Positions 23,418 to 32,268 of a DNA stretch of 34,590 nt are shown one piece after another. Location of the stretch: positions 1-34,590 of the forward strand of contig JAGWTW010000032.1 in NCBI GenBank assembly GCA_028868735.1, written 5' to 3'. Under the pieces are notes generated by a model. It saw only the letters and a program-made list of their open reading frames with translations. It was not told where the DNA came from and did not search any database. The stretch is from Hyphomicrobiales bacterium. Its GTDB lineage: Bacteria; Pseudomonadota; Alphaproteobacteria; Rhizobiales; Beijerinckiaceae. How positions within the stretch are numbered: position 1 is the first letter of the stretch; the number at the start of each line of letters is the position of its first letter. The position numbers were made by a program, and so were the translations under genes.

Positions 23418-24464
23418 ATGATCATCGCTGCCGAAAGAATGTCGGCCTTCGCAACGGACATATTCGTCGCTGCCGGCAGTGCGCCGGAGGAAGCGCGCCA
23501 GATCGCCGAACATCTCGTCGAGGCCAATCTGAAAGGCCACGACAGCCACGGCGTCGGCATGATCCCGGTCTATCTGCTGCACAAGGGCATGGGCGCCGTC
23601 GTTCCAAATCGCAGCCCAAAGATCGCGGCCGATCTCGGCGCGCTGATGGTGTTCGACGGGGATTCCGGTTACGGCCAGCCGACCGCAAATCGCGTGATGG
23701 ACATGGTCGCCGAACGCGTGCCCGCGCACGGGGTCGTGGTGTCGAGCCTGCGCAACGTGCAGCATGTCGGACGGATCGGCGCCTATGGCGAGCGCCTCGC
23801 CAGGAAAGGGTTTCTGTCGATCCATTTCGTCAACGCCGTCTACGCGACGCCCTGCGTTGCGCCGTTTCGCGGCTCGGATCCGCGGCTGATGACCAATCCG
23901 ATCTGCATCGCCCTGCCGATCGGCCCTGACCGACCGCCGGTCGTACTCGATTTCGCGACGTCCGCCATCGCGCTCGGCAAGGTCCGCGTCGCCATGAACA
24001 AGGGCGTCGAGACGCCGGAAAATACGCTGATCGATCACGCGGGCCAGCCGACGCGCGACCCGAAGGCGTTGTTCGTCGAGCCGAAGGGCGCGATCGTTCC
24101 CTTCGGCCTGCACAAGGGTTGGGGTCTCGCGCTCGTCGCCGAAATGCTCGGCGGTTTATTGACCGGCGGCCCGACACAGGCGCAGCCTCAAAAGCCCGCT
24201 GGCCTCGTCAACGGGCTCTTTTCGATCGTCATCGACCAGAACCGCCTCACGCGCGGTTCGGCCTACTTCGACGAAGTCGCCGGCCTCATCGATTATGTGA
24301 AGGCCTCGCCCGCCGCCCGATCGGACGAACCCGTGCTCGTCCCCGGCGAACCCGAGCGCATGACCATGGCCGAGCGCGGCGCCGAGGGATTGCCGATCGA
24401 CGACCGCACATGGCGCGAGATCGTCGAGGCCGCAAAAAGCGTGGGCGTCGCCGCGCCGCAATGA
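23418..24464 (+). CDS. Ldh-family NAD(P)-dependent oxidoreductase (malate/lactate/ureidoglycolate type)
   Basis: A 348-residue enzyme of the MDH2/YlbC-type dehydrogenase family, which is unrelated to Rossmann-fold lactate dehydrogenases. The active-site motif is HDSHGVGMIP with His44, and DLGALMVFDGDSGYGQ, ATSAIALGKVRVAMNKG and PFGLHKGWGLALVAEMLGGL are all typical. The substrate (2-hydroxyacid, delta-1-piperideine carboxylate or similar) cannot be told. It starts after a GGAGGGAAG ribosome binding site and is followed 68 bp on by ilvD and the 2-hydroxyacid dehydrogenase in the same direction, so the three may form one catabolic or amino-acid unit. Confidence 0.93.
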   Translation: MIIAAERMSAFATDIFVAAGSAPEEARQIAEHLVEANLKGHDSHGVGMIPVYLLHKGMGAVVPNRSPKIAADLGALMVFDGDSGYGQPTANRVMDMVAERVPAHGVVVSSLRNVQHVGRIGAYGERLARKGFLSIHFVNAVYATPCVAPFRGSDPRLMTNPICIALPIGPDRPPVVLDFATSAIALGKVRVAMNKGVETPENTLIDHAGQPTRDPKALFVEPKGAIVPFGLHKGWGLALVAEMLGGLLTGGPTQAQPQKPAGLVNGLFSIVIDQNRLTRGSAYFDEVAGLIDYVKASPAARSDEPVLVPGEPERMTMAERGAEGLPIDDRTWREIVEAAKSVGVAAPQ

Positions 24465-24532
24465 TCGGCGCTTTTCGCATTGCGCCGCGCGCTGCATAAT
24501 CGGCGCAACTACGTGGGAACAGGGAGGCGTCC

Positions 24533-26437
24533 ATGCCCGAATTGAGATCGCGCAAGGTAACGATCGGCCGCAACCAGGCGGTGACCCGCTCGCTCTGGCG
24601 CGCGACCGGCATGAAGGATTCCGACTTCGGCAAGCCGATCGTCGCCATCGCCAATTCCTTCACGCAATTCGTGCCGGGCCACGTGCATCTGAAGGATCTC
24701 GGGCAGATGGTCGCAGCCGAGATCGCCGAAGCCGGCGGCGTCGGGCGCGAGTTCGATACGATCGCCGTCGACGACGGCATCGCCATGGGCCACGACGGGA
24801 TGCTCTACTCGCTGCCCTCGCGCGACCTCATCGCGGATTCGATCGAATACATGGTCAATGCGCATCGCGCCGACGCGCTCGTGTGCATCTCCAATTGCGA
24901 CAAGATCACGCCCGGCATGTTGATGGCGGCGCTGCGGCTCAACATTCCGACCGTCTTCGTTTCGGGCGGGCCGATGGAGGCCGGCCGCATGAATTGGGAA
25001 GGCAAGGAGGAGCGCTTCTCCGGCGTCGAGGCCTATGTCGCCTCGTTGAACCCGAACATCACGGAAAAGAAGATCGCGGCCTACGAACTGCATTCCTGTC
25101 CGACCTGCGGTTCGTGCTCGGGCATGTTCACGGCAAATTCGATGAACTGCCTCGTCGAATCGCTCGGGCTCGCCTTGCCCGGCAACGGCTCGATGCTCGC
25201 CACGCATTCGGACCGCAAGGCGCTGTTCTCCCGCGCAGGCCGCCTCGTCGTCGAACTCGCGCGCCGCTATTACAAGGAGAACGACGACAGCGTGCTGCCG
25301 CGTTCGATCGCGACGTTCGACGCGTTCGAGAACGCCATGCGGCTCGACATGGCGATGGGCGGTTCGACCAACACCGTCCTGCATTTGCTGGCCGCCGCAC
25401 ACGAGGCGAAAGTCGATTTCACCATGAGCGACATCGACCGCATCTCGCGCTCGACGCCGCATCTCTGTAAGGTCTCGCCCTCGACCCCCGACTATTTCAT
25501 GGAGGATGTGCATCGCGCCGGCGGCATCATGCGCCTTCTGGGCGAGCTCGACCGGATCGGCGTCATCCATCGCGACGCGAAAACGATTCACGCGCCGACC
25601 ATCGGCGACGCCATCGAGCGGTGGGACGTTCTTCGCACACAGGATCCGGAGGTGGAGAAATTCTACAGCGCCGCGCCCGGCGGAGAACTGACCGTGCAAG
25701 GCATGTCGCAGTCGAAACGATACCCGACGCTCGACCGCGACCGCGAAAAAGGCTGCGTGCGCGACGCAGCCCATGCCTATTCGAAGGACGGCGGCCTTGC
25801 CTGCCTTTATGGAAATCTCGCGACCGACGGTTGCATCGTGAAGACCGCGGGCGTTGATCCTGCGCTGCACAAATTCGCGGGGACCGCGCTCGTCGTCGAG
25901 AGCGAGGACGAAGGCTCGATCGCGATCAAATCAGGCAAGGTGACGCCCGGCACGGTGCTCGTCGTGCGTTACGAAGGTCCGCGCGGCGGCCCGGGCATGC
26001 AGGAAATGCTGGCGCTGACGAGCGGCATGAAGGGGCGCGGCCTCGACAAGACCTGCGCGCTCATCACCGACGGGCGCTTTTCCGGCGCGACGTCCGGACT
26101 CTCGATCGGCCATATCTCGCCGGAAGCGGCCAGCGGCGGCGCGATCGGCCTCGTACAGGACGGCGACCGCATCGAGTTCGACATTCCCGCACGTTCGATC
26201 CATCTCGCGGTGAGCGGCGACGAACTCGCGCGCCGGCGCGCCGAAATGGACAAGCGCGGCCGCAACGCCTGGAAACCCAAGCCGCGCGAACGCATTTCGT
26301 CGGTCGCGCTGCGTCACTATGCGCTGACCGCGACATCCGCTTCGCGCGGCGCGGTGCGCGACGTCGATGCGGTGGAGCAGGCGCTGGCGACGGCCGGCGT
26401 GCGGCTCGCCCTCGATCCGAGCGCCGCCAAGGTCTGA
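24533..26437 (+). CDS. ilvD: Dihydroxy-acid dehydratase (IlvD, 4Fe-4S type)
   Basis: A 634-residue enzyme that dehydrates 2,3-dihydroxy-isovalerate and -methylvalerate in valine and isoleucine synthesis. The sequence follows E. coli IlvD almost residue for residue at the N-terminus: [57 protein letters not shown]. Cluster ligands are Cys122 in [12 protein letters not shown] (Lys124 is the carbamylated metal ligand position) and Cys195 in [20 protein letters not shown]-terminal [20 protein letters not shown] is intact. Length is a little above the E. coli protein. The ribosome binding site is GGGAGG. A dehydratase of sugar acids is the alternative given the neighbours, but the E. coli-type signature favours IlvD. 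Confidence 0.94.
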   Translation: MPELRSRKVTIGRNQAVTRSLWRATGMKDSDFGKPIVAIANSFTQFVPGHVHLKDLGQMVAAEIAEAGGVGREFDTIAVDDGIAMGHDGMLYSLPSRDLIADSIEYMVNAHRADALVCISNCDKITPGMLMAALRLNIPTVFVSGGPMEAGRMNWEGKEERFSGVEAYVASLNPNITEKKIAAYELHSCPTCGSCSGMFTANSMNCLVESLGLALPGNGSMLATHSDRKALFSRAGRLVVELARRYYKENDDSVLPRSIATFDAFENAMRLDMAMGGSTNTVLHLLAAAHEAKVDFTMSDIDRISRSTPHLCKVSPSTPDYFMEDVHRAGGIMRLLGELDRIGVIHRDAKTIHAPTIGDAIERWDVLRTQDPEVEKFYSAAPGGELTVQGMSQSKRYPTLDRDREKGCVRDAAHAYSKDGGLACLYGNLATDGCIVKTAGVDPALHKFAGTALVVESEDEGSIAIKSGKVTPGTVLVVRYEGPRGGPGMQEMLALTSGMKGRGLDKTCALITDGRFSGATSGLSIGHISPEAASGGAIGLVQDGDRIEFDIPARSIHLAVSGDELARRRAEMDKRGRNAWKPKPRERISSVALRHYALTATSASRGAVRDVDAVEQALATAGVRLALDPSAAKV

Positions 26438-26438
26438 C

Positions 26439-27404
26439 ATGAGGGATTTTCTCGTACTTGCGCCGCCGGCCCTGCCCGACAGGTTCGCCGCGGCGATCGG
26501 CGAAATTCGCCCCGTACTGCGCATGCGCGGCGACGGAACGGACGACGCGCTGATCGCCGAAAACGCGGACAGGATCGCCTGCCTCGTATGGATGCCGTTC
26601 GGCGGACCGCTGAAGGCGGCGATGATGGACAGGCTGCCGAAGCTCGAACTCGTCGCCTCGATGGGCGCAGGCTACGAGCATATCGACGTCGCCCACGCCG
26701 CCCGCCGTGGAATTTGCGTCGCCAACACGCCGCACGCGGTGACGGAGGATACGGCCGATGCCGCTTTCGCGCTCATCATCGACACGGTGCGCCGTTTTCC
26801 CGCCGCCGAACGCTATTTGCGCGCGGGAAAATGGAGGCCCGGCAAGCCGTTTCCGCCGAGCGCTTCGTTGCGCGGCAAGACGCTGGGCATCCTGGGATAC
26901 GGCCGCATCGGCAAGGCGATCGCGCGCCGCGCCGAGGCCTTCGGCCTGAAGGTCGCCTACAGCGGCCGCCGCAAGCAGGACGGCGTCCTCTACCCCTACT
27001 TCGCAACGGCGGAAGAACTCGCAGCCAATTGCGACATCCTCGTCAGCGTGCTGCCCGGGGGCGAGGCGACGCGCAATGCGGTCGGCGCGCGCGCATTTGC
27101 GGCCCTCGGACCGGATGGCTTTTTCGTCAACATCGGCCGCGGCTCGAGCGTCGACGAGCCCGCTTTGATATCGGCGCTGCACGAACGGAAGATCGCCGGC
27201 GCAGGGCTCGATGTCTTCGCGCACGAGCCCGACGTGCCCGCCGAGCTGATCGCCATGGAGAACGTGGTGCTGCTGCCGCATGTCGGCGGCGCGACGCATC
27301 ATGTCATGCAGGCGGTCGGCGACGCGGTCGTCGCCAACATCCGCGCCTATGCCGAAGGCAAGGGTCCGCTGGATCCGATTGCCGAGACGCCGTGGCGCGG
27401 CTGA
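26439..27404 (+). CDS. D-isomer-specific 2-hydroxyacid dehydrogenase
   Basis: A 321-residue NAD(P)-dependent dehydrogenase. The ATG at 26439 comes one base after the ilvD stop, so the pair is probably cotranscribed and coupled. The Rossmann motif is GILGYGRIGKAIA (Gly153, Gly155, Gly158), followed by SGRRKQDG, where the Arg pair suggests NADPH preference. Catalytic residues: Arg234 in NIGRGSSVDE, Glu263 in FAHEPDVP and His281 in LPHVGGAT. Gly/Val/Ala-rich active-site strand VASMGAGYEHID matches the hydroxypyruvate/glyoxylate reductase branch (GhrB-like), but the substrate is not certain. Confidence 0.93.
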   Translation: MRDFLVLAPPALPDRFAAAIGEIRPVLRMRGDGTDDALIAENADRIACLVWMPFGGPLKAAMMDRLPKLELVASMGAGYEHIDVAHAARRGICVANTPHAVTEDTADAAFALIIDTVRRFPAAERYLRAGKWRPGKPFPPSASLRGKTLGILGYGRIGKAIARRAEAFGLKVAYSGRRKQDGVLYPYFATAEELAANCDILVSVLPGGEATRNAVGARAFAALGPDGFFVNIGRGSSVDEPALISALHERKIAGAGLDVFAHEPDVPAELIAMENVVLLPHVGGATHHVMQAVGDAVVANIRAYAEGKGPLDPIAETPWRG

Positions 27405-27419
27405 CCCTGCGCCACGGCG
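27388..27419. terminator. Bidirectional terminator-like hairpin between convergent genes
   Basis: An 11-bp perfect stem (27388-27398 with 27409-27419, core CCGTGGCGC/GCGCCACGG) with a 10-base loop. It includes the stop codon of the dehydrogenase gene and lies immediately before the stop of the convergent binding-protein gene. There is no T tract, so it may act by structure alone or help stop both transcripts. Confidence 0.5.
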
Positions 27420-27423
27420 GCCG

Positions 27424-28623
27424 TCAGTCCGCGCCGCCGACCGCGCTGCCGAACAATTTCCACACCTGCCCGTCGAAGCGCTGCAGCACCATCTTCTTGA
27501 TCGGATAGAAATTGGTCGGCGACGTCTTCACCGTTACGCCCGGCAGCAGCATTTCAGGCGTGAAGTCGAGATTGGCGACCTGCTTCATGATGCTCTCGGT
27601 CGACACGTCCTTTCCGCATTGCTCCAGCACTTTCACCATCGTCTGCGCAACGGTGTAGCCATAAGCGTTGAGCCCGTCGATCAGGTCGCCGTCCGGATAA
27701 TATTGCTTCATGAAGGCGAGCCAGTTCTTGTAGCCGGCGTCGTCTTTCCATTGCGGATCGTTCGGGTCTTTCAGCCAGGCGGCCGTGATGAGTCCCTTTG
27801 CGTTTTCGAGGCCGGCGGGCTTCAGCACGGCGCCGACGGAAGCCGAGACGTTTGCGAGATAGAAGGTCGGACGCCAGCCGATTTCCGCGACCTTGCGGAT
27901 CGCCTGCGCCGCCTGTTTCGGAATCGCATGCATGAACAGCACGTCCGCGCCGGAATTCTTCAACGCGAGAATCTTGGAATCGATCGTCGGATCGGTCGAT
28001 TCGTAGGTCGTCTCGAAGATCACGTATTTCTTGACGTTCTCCGGCGAGCCCAGCCCTTCCTTGAATCCGTTCGCGTAATCGCGGCCGGCGTCGTCGTTCT
28101 GGTAGAACAGGGCGACCTTGGCGTTCGGATTTGTCGCCAGCATGTGGCGCGCGTAGATCGAAGCCTCGATGTGATAGTTCGGCTGGAAGCCGATCGTATA
28201 TGGAAAATGCTGGTAGTCGCCGAAGAAGGAGGCGCCGGCGCCGATGAACAGCTGCGGAATTTTCTTGTCGTTGAGATATTTGCGCACGACGAGCCCGGTC
28301 GGCGTTCCCAGCGGATTGAGGATTGCGGCGACGCCGTCCTGTTCGACGAGCTTTCGCGTCTGTTCGAATGTTTTGGGCGGGCTATAGGCGTCGTCGAGCG
28401 AGATGAAGTTGATCTTGCGCCCGTTCACGCCGCCCTTGTCGTTGATCATCTTGAAATAGGCGGCTTCGGATTTGGCGATGACGCTATAAGCGGATGCTGC
28501 GCCGGAATAGGCCATGGTCTGGCCGATCTTGATTTCGGTATCGGTCACGCCCTGCCCCTCGGCGAAGGCCGGCCCCGCCGCGAGCGCGCCCGCCAGAATA
28601 AGACCCGCCAGCATGCCTTTCAT
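27424..28623 (-). CDS. LivK-type ABC transporter substrate-binding protein
   Basis: A 399-residue periplasmic binding protein. The start at 28623 follows GGGAGGACGAC and gives a clean signal peptide (MKGMLAGLILAGALAAGPAF, cleaved near A-EGQG). The mature part starts VTDTEIKIGQTMAYSGAASA and has the type I periplasmic fold of the branched-chain amino acid family (Peripla_BP_6): AEAAYFKMINDKGGVNGRKI-type segment, ILNPLGTPTGLVVRKYLNDK, VALFYQNDDAGRDYANGFKE. The ligand may be a branched-chain amino acid, urea, or an organic acid. No permease or ATPase gene is adjacent, so it depends on a transporter elsewhere. It diverges from a Crp/Fnr regulator, which may control it. Confidence 0.93.
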   Translation of the reverse strand: MKGMLAGLILAGALAAGPAFAEGQGVTDTEIKIGQTMAYSGAASAYSVIAKSEAAYFKMINDKGGVNGRKINFISLDDAYSPPKTFEQTRKLVEQDGVAAILNPLGTPTGLVVRKYLNDKKIPQLFIGAGASFFGDYQHFPYTIGFQPNYHIEASIYARHMLATNPNAKVALFYQNDDAGRDYANGFKEGLGSPENVKKYVIFETTYESTDPTIDSKILALKNSGADVLFMHAIPKQAAQAIRKVAEIGWRPTFYLANVSASVGAVLKPAGLENAKGLITAAWLKDPNDPQWKDDAGYKNWLAFMKQYYPDGDLIDGLNAYGYTVAQTMVKVLEQCGKDVSTESIMKQVANLDFTPEMLLPGVTVKTSPTNFYPIKKMVLQRFDGQVWKLFGSAVGGAD

Positions 28624-28835
28624 GTCGTCCTCCCGTCGGGTCGCAGCCCGTATCGTCCTTGATTGCGGGCGAGTGTGCCGGAGCGCGCGCCTTAGGTTTG
28701 TCCGAAACCGGACAGTCCGCAGAAAATCCTGCAACGCCAGACCTCTGCCCGACGCTGCGTGGGCGCCGGCGACATCCGCGATTGCAAAGCGTCGGAAGCC
28801 GTCGCATGCTTCTGTCCGACAACAGGGATGGACGC

Positions 28836-29519
28836 ATGACGCGGGCTGAAATCCGGGCGGTCCTGCTGCGGGACACGTGGTTTGCGAGCCTGCCGCCCGC
28901 GCTCATCGACACGATCGTCGAACGCTCGATCCGCCGCGAGTTCTGCGCCGGCGCGCCGATCTACATGAGCGGCGATCCGCCGACCGGCCAGTTCGCCGTC
29001 CTCGAAGGCAGCGTCAAGCTCACGTCAACGACGCTCAGCGGCAAGCAGGTGATCTACGGCCTGTTCCGGCCGGGCTCCTGGTTCGGTCATCTCTCGGTGC
29101 TCGACGAGAAGCCCCGTTTCCAGGACGCGGTCGCGGCCGAGCGCACGCAATTGCTGTTCCTGCCCAAGGCCGTCTTCGATGCGCTTGTGGACGCCGACCC
29201 CCGCTACGCGCTCGATTTCGCGAGGCTCGTCTGTCAGCACATTCGCGTAGCCATGGAAATGCTGGCCGAAGCGCTGACGGCGCCGCTGCCGGCGCGCGTC
29301 GCGCAGGCGCTGCTCGAGGCCGCCGACGCCACGGATCCGGGCCGCGGCCTGGCGACGCGCATGACGCAGGACGGCCTCGCCGCCATGGTCGGCGTTACGC
29401 GACAGTCGATCAACCGGATCCTGAAAGCCTACAAGGCGCAGGGCCTCGTCGACGTGCGCTACGGGCGGATAATCGTCTCCGACCCGCAGTCGCTCGCCGC
29501 GCTGACGCGCGTACATTGA
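28836..29519 (+). CDS. Crp/Fnr-family transcriptional regulator
   Basis: A 227-residue regulator. The start at 28836 has AGGGATGG some seven bases upstream; an ATG ten codons earlier is a weaker alternative. Residues 12-125 form a cyclic-nucleotide-binding-type beta barrel (YMSGDPPTGQFAVLEGSVKL, SWFGHLSVLDEKPRFQDAVA). The usual Glu and Arg that hold cAMP are not conserved: FGEL reads FGHL, and the PRSA segment is PRFQ. A different or no nucleotide ligand is likely. No Fnr-type cysteine cluster is seen at the N-terminus. The C-terminal HTH is TQDGLAAMVGVTRQSINRIL. It diverges from the LivK-type gene across 212 bp. Confidence 0.92.
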   Translation: MTRAEIRAVLLRDTWFASLPPALIDTIVERSIRREFCAGAPIYMSGDPPTGQFAVLEGSVKLTSTTLSGKQVIYGLFRPGSWFGHLSVLDEKPRFQDAVAAERTQLLFLPKAVFDALVDADPRYALDFARLVCQHIRVAMEMLAEALTAPLPARVAQALLEAADATDPGRGLATRMTQDGLAAMVGVTRQSINRILKAYKAQGLVDVRYGRIIVSDPQSLAALTRVH

Positions 29520-29559
29520 AACGAATTTCGAGAACCGACGGATTGAGCGGGAGTGATCG

Positions 29560-29817
29560 ATGCAGACGAAATGCGCCGCCCTTCTCTCTGCGCTGCTGCT
29601 GGCGAACCTGACAATCGCCGCGCACGCACAAGGGACCGCCGAGCAACGGTCAGACTGCATGGGCGACGCGTTCAAGTTCTGCGGCGCCGACATCCCGGAC
29701 GTGCCGAAGATCGAGGCCTGCCTCAAATCCAATCTCGGCCAGCTCACGCCCGCTTGCCGGAGCGAATTCGAGCCGACGCAGAAGACGCGGCTCGTGCGGG
29801 AGCATTTCCGGAAATAG
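29560..29817 (+). CDS. Small exported cysteine-rich protein
   Basis: An 85-residue protein with a signal peptide (MQTKCAALLSALLLANLTIA, cleaved near AHAQ). The mature part of about 60 residues has four cysteines spaced DCMGDAFKFC...ACLKSN...ACR, which matches the Cys-rich repeat pattern (CxxDxxxFCxxV...CLxxxxxxLxxxCR) seen in GLG1-type and many short proteobacterial exported proteins. GGGAG lies eight bases before the ATG. Probably periplasmic and disulfide-bonded. Function unknown. A second small exported protein follows directly. Confidence 0.8.
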   Translation: MQTKCAALLSALLLANLTIAAHAQGTAEQRSDCMGDAFKFCGADIPDVPKIEACLKSNLGQLTPACRSEFEPTQKTRLVREHFRK

Positions 29818-29851
29818 AGCGATGAATGGGCGCAAATGGAGCCGCTTAAGC

Positions 29852-30052
29852 ATGAAATATTTTGCAATGATGCTGCTGCTCGCGAATGTCGCGACACCGT
29901 CGCCGGCCGCAGCCGGCTCGTTGCAGGCCTGTTATGACAAGGTGGCGAAAGGTTTCGCCGATTGTACGAGCTGGATGAGCAAATACGGATACGACACCAA
30001 ATATTGCCTGCCTCTCCTGAAGGACGGGCACAAGAAATGTCTCGCGCAATGA
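29852..30052 (+). CDS. Second small exported cysteine-containing protein
   Basis: A 66-residue product if the start is taken at MKYFAMMLLLANVATPSPAA (29852), which makes a signal peptide cleaved near AAAG. An ATG ten codons upstream (29822) would add a basic stretch and follow the previous stop by four bases. The mature part has four cysteines (ACYDKV, DCTSWM, YCLPLL, KCLAQ), different from the repeat in the gene before it. The tandem placement suggests cotranscription. Function unknown. Confidence 0.68.
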   Translation: MKYFAMMLLLANVATPSPAAAGSLQACYDKVAKGFADCTSWMSKYGYDTKYCLPLLKDGHKKCLAQ

Positions 30053-30087
30053 GCCAGACGCAAACGCTAGATCCCGGCTGCGAGACC

Positions 30088-30163
30088 TGGCGCTCCCTAG
30101 GGGACTCGAACCCCTGTTTTCGCCGTGAGAGGGCGACGTCCTAGACCGCTAGACGAAGGGAGC
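30088..30163 (-). tRNA. tRNA-Glu (anticodon CTC), CCA encoded
   Basis: A 76-base tRNA on the minus strand. The acceptor stem pairs GCTCCCT with AGGGAGC, the D arm contains TCTAGCGGTCTAGGA, the anticodon arm is TCGCC-CTCTCAC-GGCGA with anticodon CTC, and the T arm is CAGGGGTTCGAGTCCCCT. The 3' end reads G-CCA and is encoded. Confidence 0.96.
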
Positions 30164-30274
30164 GGAGCGCTTTCGACGAGCGCCGCAGACCTATAGACGC
30201 GCCGGTCGGGGCGGGCAAGCCCGAAACGGCGGCCTCCGACCGCGCCCGGCGTCTTGCGCGCGACGACGATGCAA

Positions 30275-30376
30275 CCCTCATGCTGAGGAGCCTGCGCAGC
30301 AGGCGCCTCGAAGCATCCCGTCGCCCTCGGGCGGCCATCGTTCGAGACGCGCCTTTGGCGCTCCTCGGGATGAGGG
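30275..30376. repeat. Palindromic intergenic repeat with CCCTCAT/ATGAGGG ends
   Basis: A 102-bp element bounded by CCCTCAT (30275-30281) and ATGAGGG (30370-30376). It contains two hairpin modules with GAGGAGC...GCGCCTCGAAG and CGAGACGCGCC...GGCGCTCCTCGGGA. I associate repeats with the CTCATGGTGAGGAGC/GTCTCGAACCATGAGG style with Bradyrhizobium and related Rhizobiales genomes. It fills the gap between tRNA-Glu and the 3' end of the methyltransferase gene. Confidence 0.75.
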
Positions 30377-30387
30377 CTCGCTTATCC

Positions 30388-31041
30388 CTACCGCCGCGTC
30401 ATCCGCGCGAGCGTGAAGAGCCCGAGCGGCCGCAGGCGCTTGCGTTCGGTCAGGACGATGTCGCTGCGCGCCTCGATCCAGTCGCCGATGATGCGCCAGG
30501 GAAATTCCGGCCGCCAGCCGAGATTGGCGGAATGTCGCCCCATGAACGCCTCGACGAAGGCGATCGGCCCGCGTTCGGCGCCGATATGATTGACGAGTAC
30601 GATCTCGCCGCCCGGCTTCACGACGCGCGCGAGTTCGTCGAGCGTCGCCTTCGGGTCGGGCACGACGGTCAGCACGAAAGGCGCGACTGCGCAGTCGAAA
30701 CTCGCGTCGGGAAAGGCGAGCTTCATCGCATCCATTTTCAGAAGGCCTTCGACGTTCGAAAGCCCTTCCTTCGCGACGCGTTCGCGCGCGCGCGCGAGCA
30801 TGTGTTCGGACAGATCGACGCCGACGAGCCGCGTGCCCCGCGAAAACATCGGCAATTCGAGGCCGGTGCCGACGCCGACGTCGAGCACGCGCCCGTTGTC
30901 GCGCGAGGCGGCGGCGGCCGCCGCCTTGCGGCCCGGCTTCATCACGGCGGCGAAGACGAGATCGTAGACCGGCGCCCAGCGAGCGTAAGCCTCCTCGACA
31001 TGCGCATTTTCGATCGTGGCGATCGCGTCGCGGTCGACCAT
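30388..31041 (-). CDS. pmtA: Phosphatidylethanolamine N-methyltransferase-like SAM methyltransferase (Rhodobacter type)
   Basis: A 217-residue class I methyltransferase. Residues 18-33 (EAYARWAPVYDLVFAAV) and the SAM-binding motif I (RVLDVGVGTGLELPMFS) match PmtA of the Rhodobacter/UbiE-like type, which methylates phosphatidylethanolamine three times to phosphatidylcholine. Later motifs are GVDLSEHMLARARERV, MDAMKLAFPDASFDCAVAPF, VVPDPKATLDELARVVKPGG and EIVLVNHIGAERGP. It lies 18 bp downstream of mnmA on the same strand. A UbiE/MenG-type ubiquinone methyltransferase is the alternative; the RWAPVYD head favours PmtA. Confidence 0.82.
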   Translation of the reverse strand: MVDRDAIATIENAHVEEAYARWAPVYDLVFAAVMKPGRKAAAAAASRDNGRVLDVGVGTGLELPMFSRGTRLVGVDLSEHMLARARERVAKEGLSNVEGLLKMDAMKLAFPDASFDCAVAPFVLTVVPDPKATLDELARVVKPGGEIVLVNHIGAERGPIAFVEAFMGRHSANLGWRPEFPWRIIGDWIEARSDIVLTERKRLRPLGLFTLARMTRR

Positions 31042-31059
31042 TTTCTTCTTCTTTCGTTG

Positions 31060-32268
31060 TCAGCGCGCGAGCGTCGCGCGCAGCGGCGCGCTTTCGCGCG
31101 CAGGCGCCCAGGCGGATTCGGTTGCGCGGATCGCGCCGCCGCCGAGCACGCGCGCGTCCGGCGCGGTTGAATCGTAGAAGACGCAGGCCTGTCCCGGCGA
31201 GACGCCGCTTTCGTCTTCGGAGAAAACGACCTTGACCTCGCCGCGTTCGGCGAACAGCACCGCCGGCGACGGCGCGCGCGTCGAGCGCACGCGCGCCGCG
31301 ATCGGCAGTCCTGCGTGCGGGATGTCGGCGAGTTCGCCCGGCCCGATCCAGTTCGTCTCGCGCAGAAGCGCGGCGCGCGCGAGCAACGCCGAACGCGGGC
31401 CGACGACGACCTGCGCTTTCGCCGCTTCGATCCGCACGACATAGAGCGGCTCGTTGGCGGGCGTCTTCGCGCCCGAAAGGCCTAGGCCGCGGCGCTGGCC
31501 GACCGTGTAATGGATGACGCCGGGATGGCGGCCGAGCACGCGGCCGTCGACATGCACGATCTCGCCGGGCCGCGCGGCGCCGGGCTGAAGGCGTTCGAGC
31601 AATTCGGTGTAGCGGCCGGACGGCACGAAGCAGATGTCCTGGCTGTCGTGCTTGTCGGCCACCGCGAGCCCGAATTCGCGCGCGAGCGCGCGCGTCTCGG
31701 CCTTGGTGTAGCCCCCCAGCGGAAAGCGCAGCATCGCCAGTTGCGCGCGCGTCGTCGCGTAGAGGAAATAGGACTGGTCGCGCTCCGGTTCGCGCGCGCG
31801 ATAGAGCGCGCGCGCGCCGCCGCCGTCCGGCTTCGAGACGATGTAATGGCCGGTCGCCAGCGCATCGGCGCCGAGTTCGCGCGCAGTGTCGAACAGATCC
31901 GCGAACTTGATGTGCTGGTTGCAGGCCACGCACGGCACCGGCGTCTCGCCGGTCGCGTAGCTCACCGCGAAGGGGTCGATCACCTTCTCGCGGAACTTGC
32001 TCTCGTAATCGAGCACGTAATGGGGAATGCCGAGCCGCGCCGCTGCCTGGCGGGCGTCGTGAATGTCCTGGCCCGCGCAGCACGCGCCCTTGCGATGCGT
32101 CGCCTCGCCGTGGTCGTACAGCTGAAGGGTCACGCCGATGACGTCATAGCCCTCGCGCGTCAGGAGCGCGGCGACGACCGAGGAATCGACGCCGCCCGAC
32201 ATGGCGACGACGACGCGCGCATCGGCGGGCGCCTTGGGCAGGTCCAGCGAATTGAGGGTTTTGGTCAT
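31060..32268 (-). CDS. mnmA: tRNA 2-thiouridine(34) synthase MnmA
   Basis: A 402-residue enzyme that thiolates U34 of tRNA-Lys, -Glu and -Gln. The PP-loop is [15 protein letters not shown] (Ser24-Ser29). The two catalytic cysteines are in [19 protein letters not shown] and [38 protein letters not shown] and the C-terminal beta-barrel with [18 protein letters not shown] are also present. An extra N-terminal stretch of about 18 residues and a GACCAGQD motif ([17 protein letters not shown]) are features of alphaproteobacterial MnmA. It lies between zapA and pmtA. The tRNA-Glu gene nearby carries CTC, so it is not itself a U34 substrate. Confidence 0.97.
   Translation of the reverse strand: MTKTLNSLDLPKAPADARVVVAMSGGVDSSVVAALLTREGYDVIGVTLQLYDHGEATHRKGACCAGQDIHDARQAAARLGIPHYVLDYESKFREKVIDPFAVSYATGETPVPCVACNQHIKFADLFDTARELGADALATGHYIVSKPDGGGARALYRAREPERDQSYFLYATTRAQLAMLRFPLGGYTKAETRALAREFGLAVADKHDSQDICFVPSGRYTELLERLQPGAARPGEIVHVDGRVLGRHPGVIHYTVGQRRGLGLSGAKTPANEPLYVVRIEAAKAQVVVGPRSALLARAALLRETNWIGPGELADIPHAGLPIAARVRSTRAPSPAVLFAERGEVKVVFSEDESGVSPGQACVFYDSTAPDARVLGGGAIRATESAWAPARESAPLRATLAR

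Noticed and set aside
24509-25870. Long minus-strand open frame opposite ilvD
   Set aside because: IlvD motifs are unambiguous on the plus strand; the antisense frame is an Arg/Ala-rich shadow.
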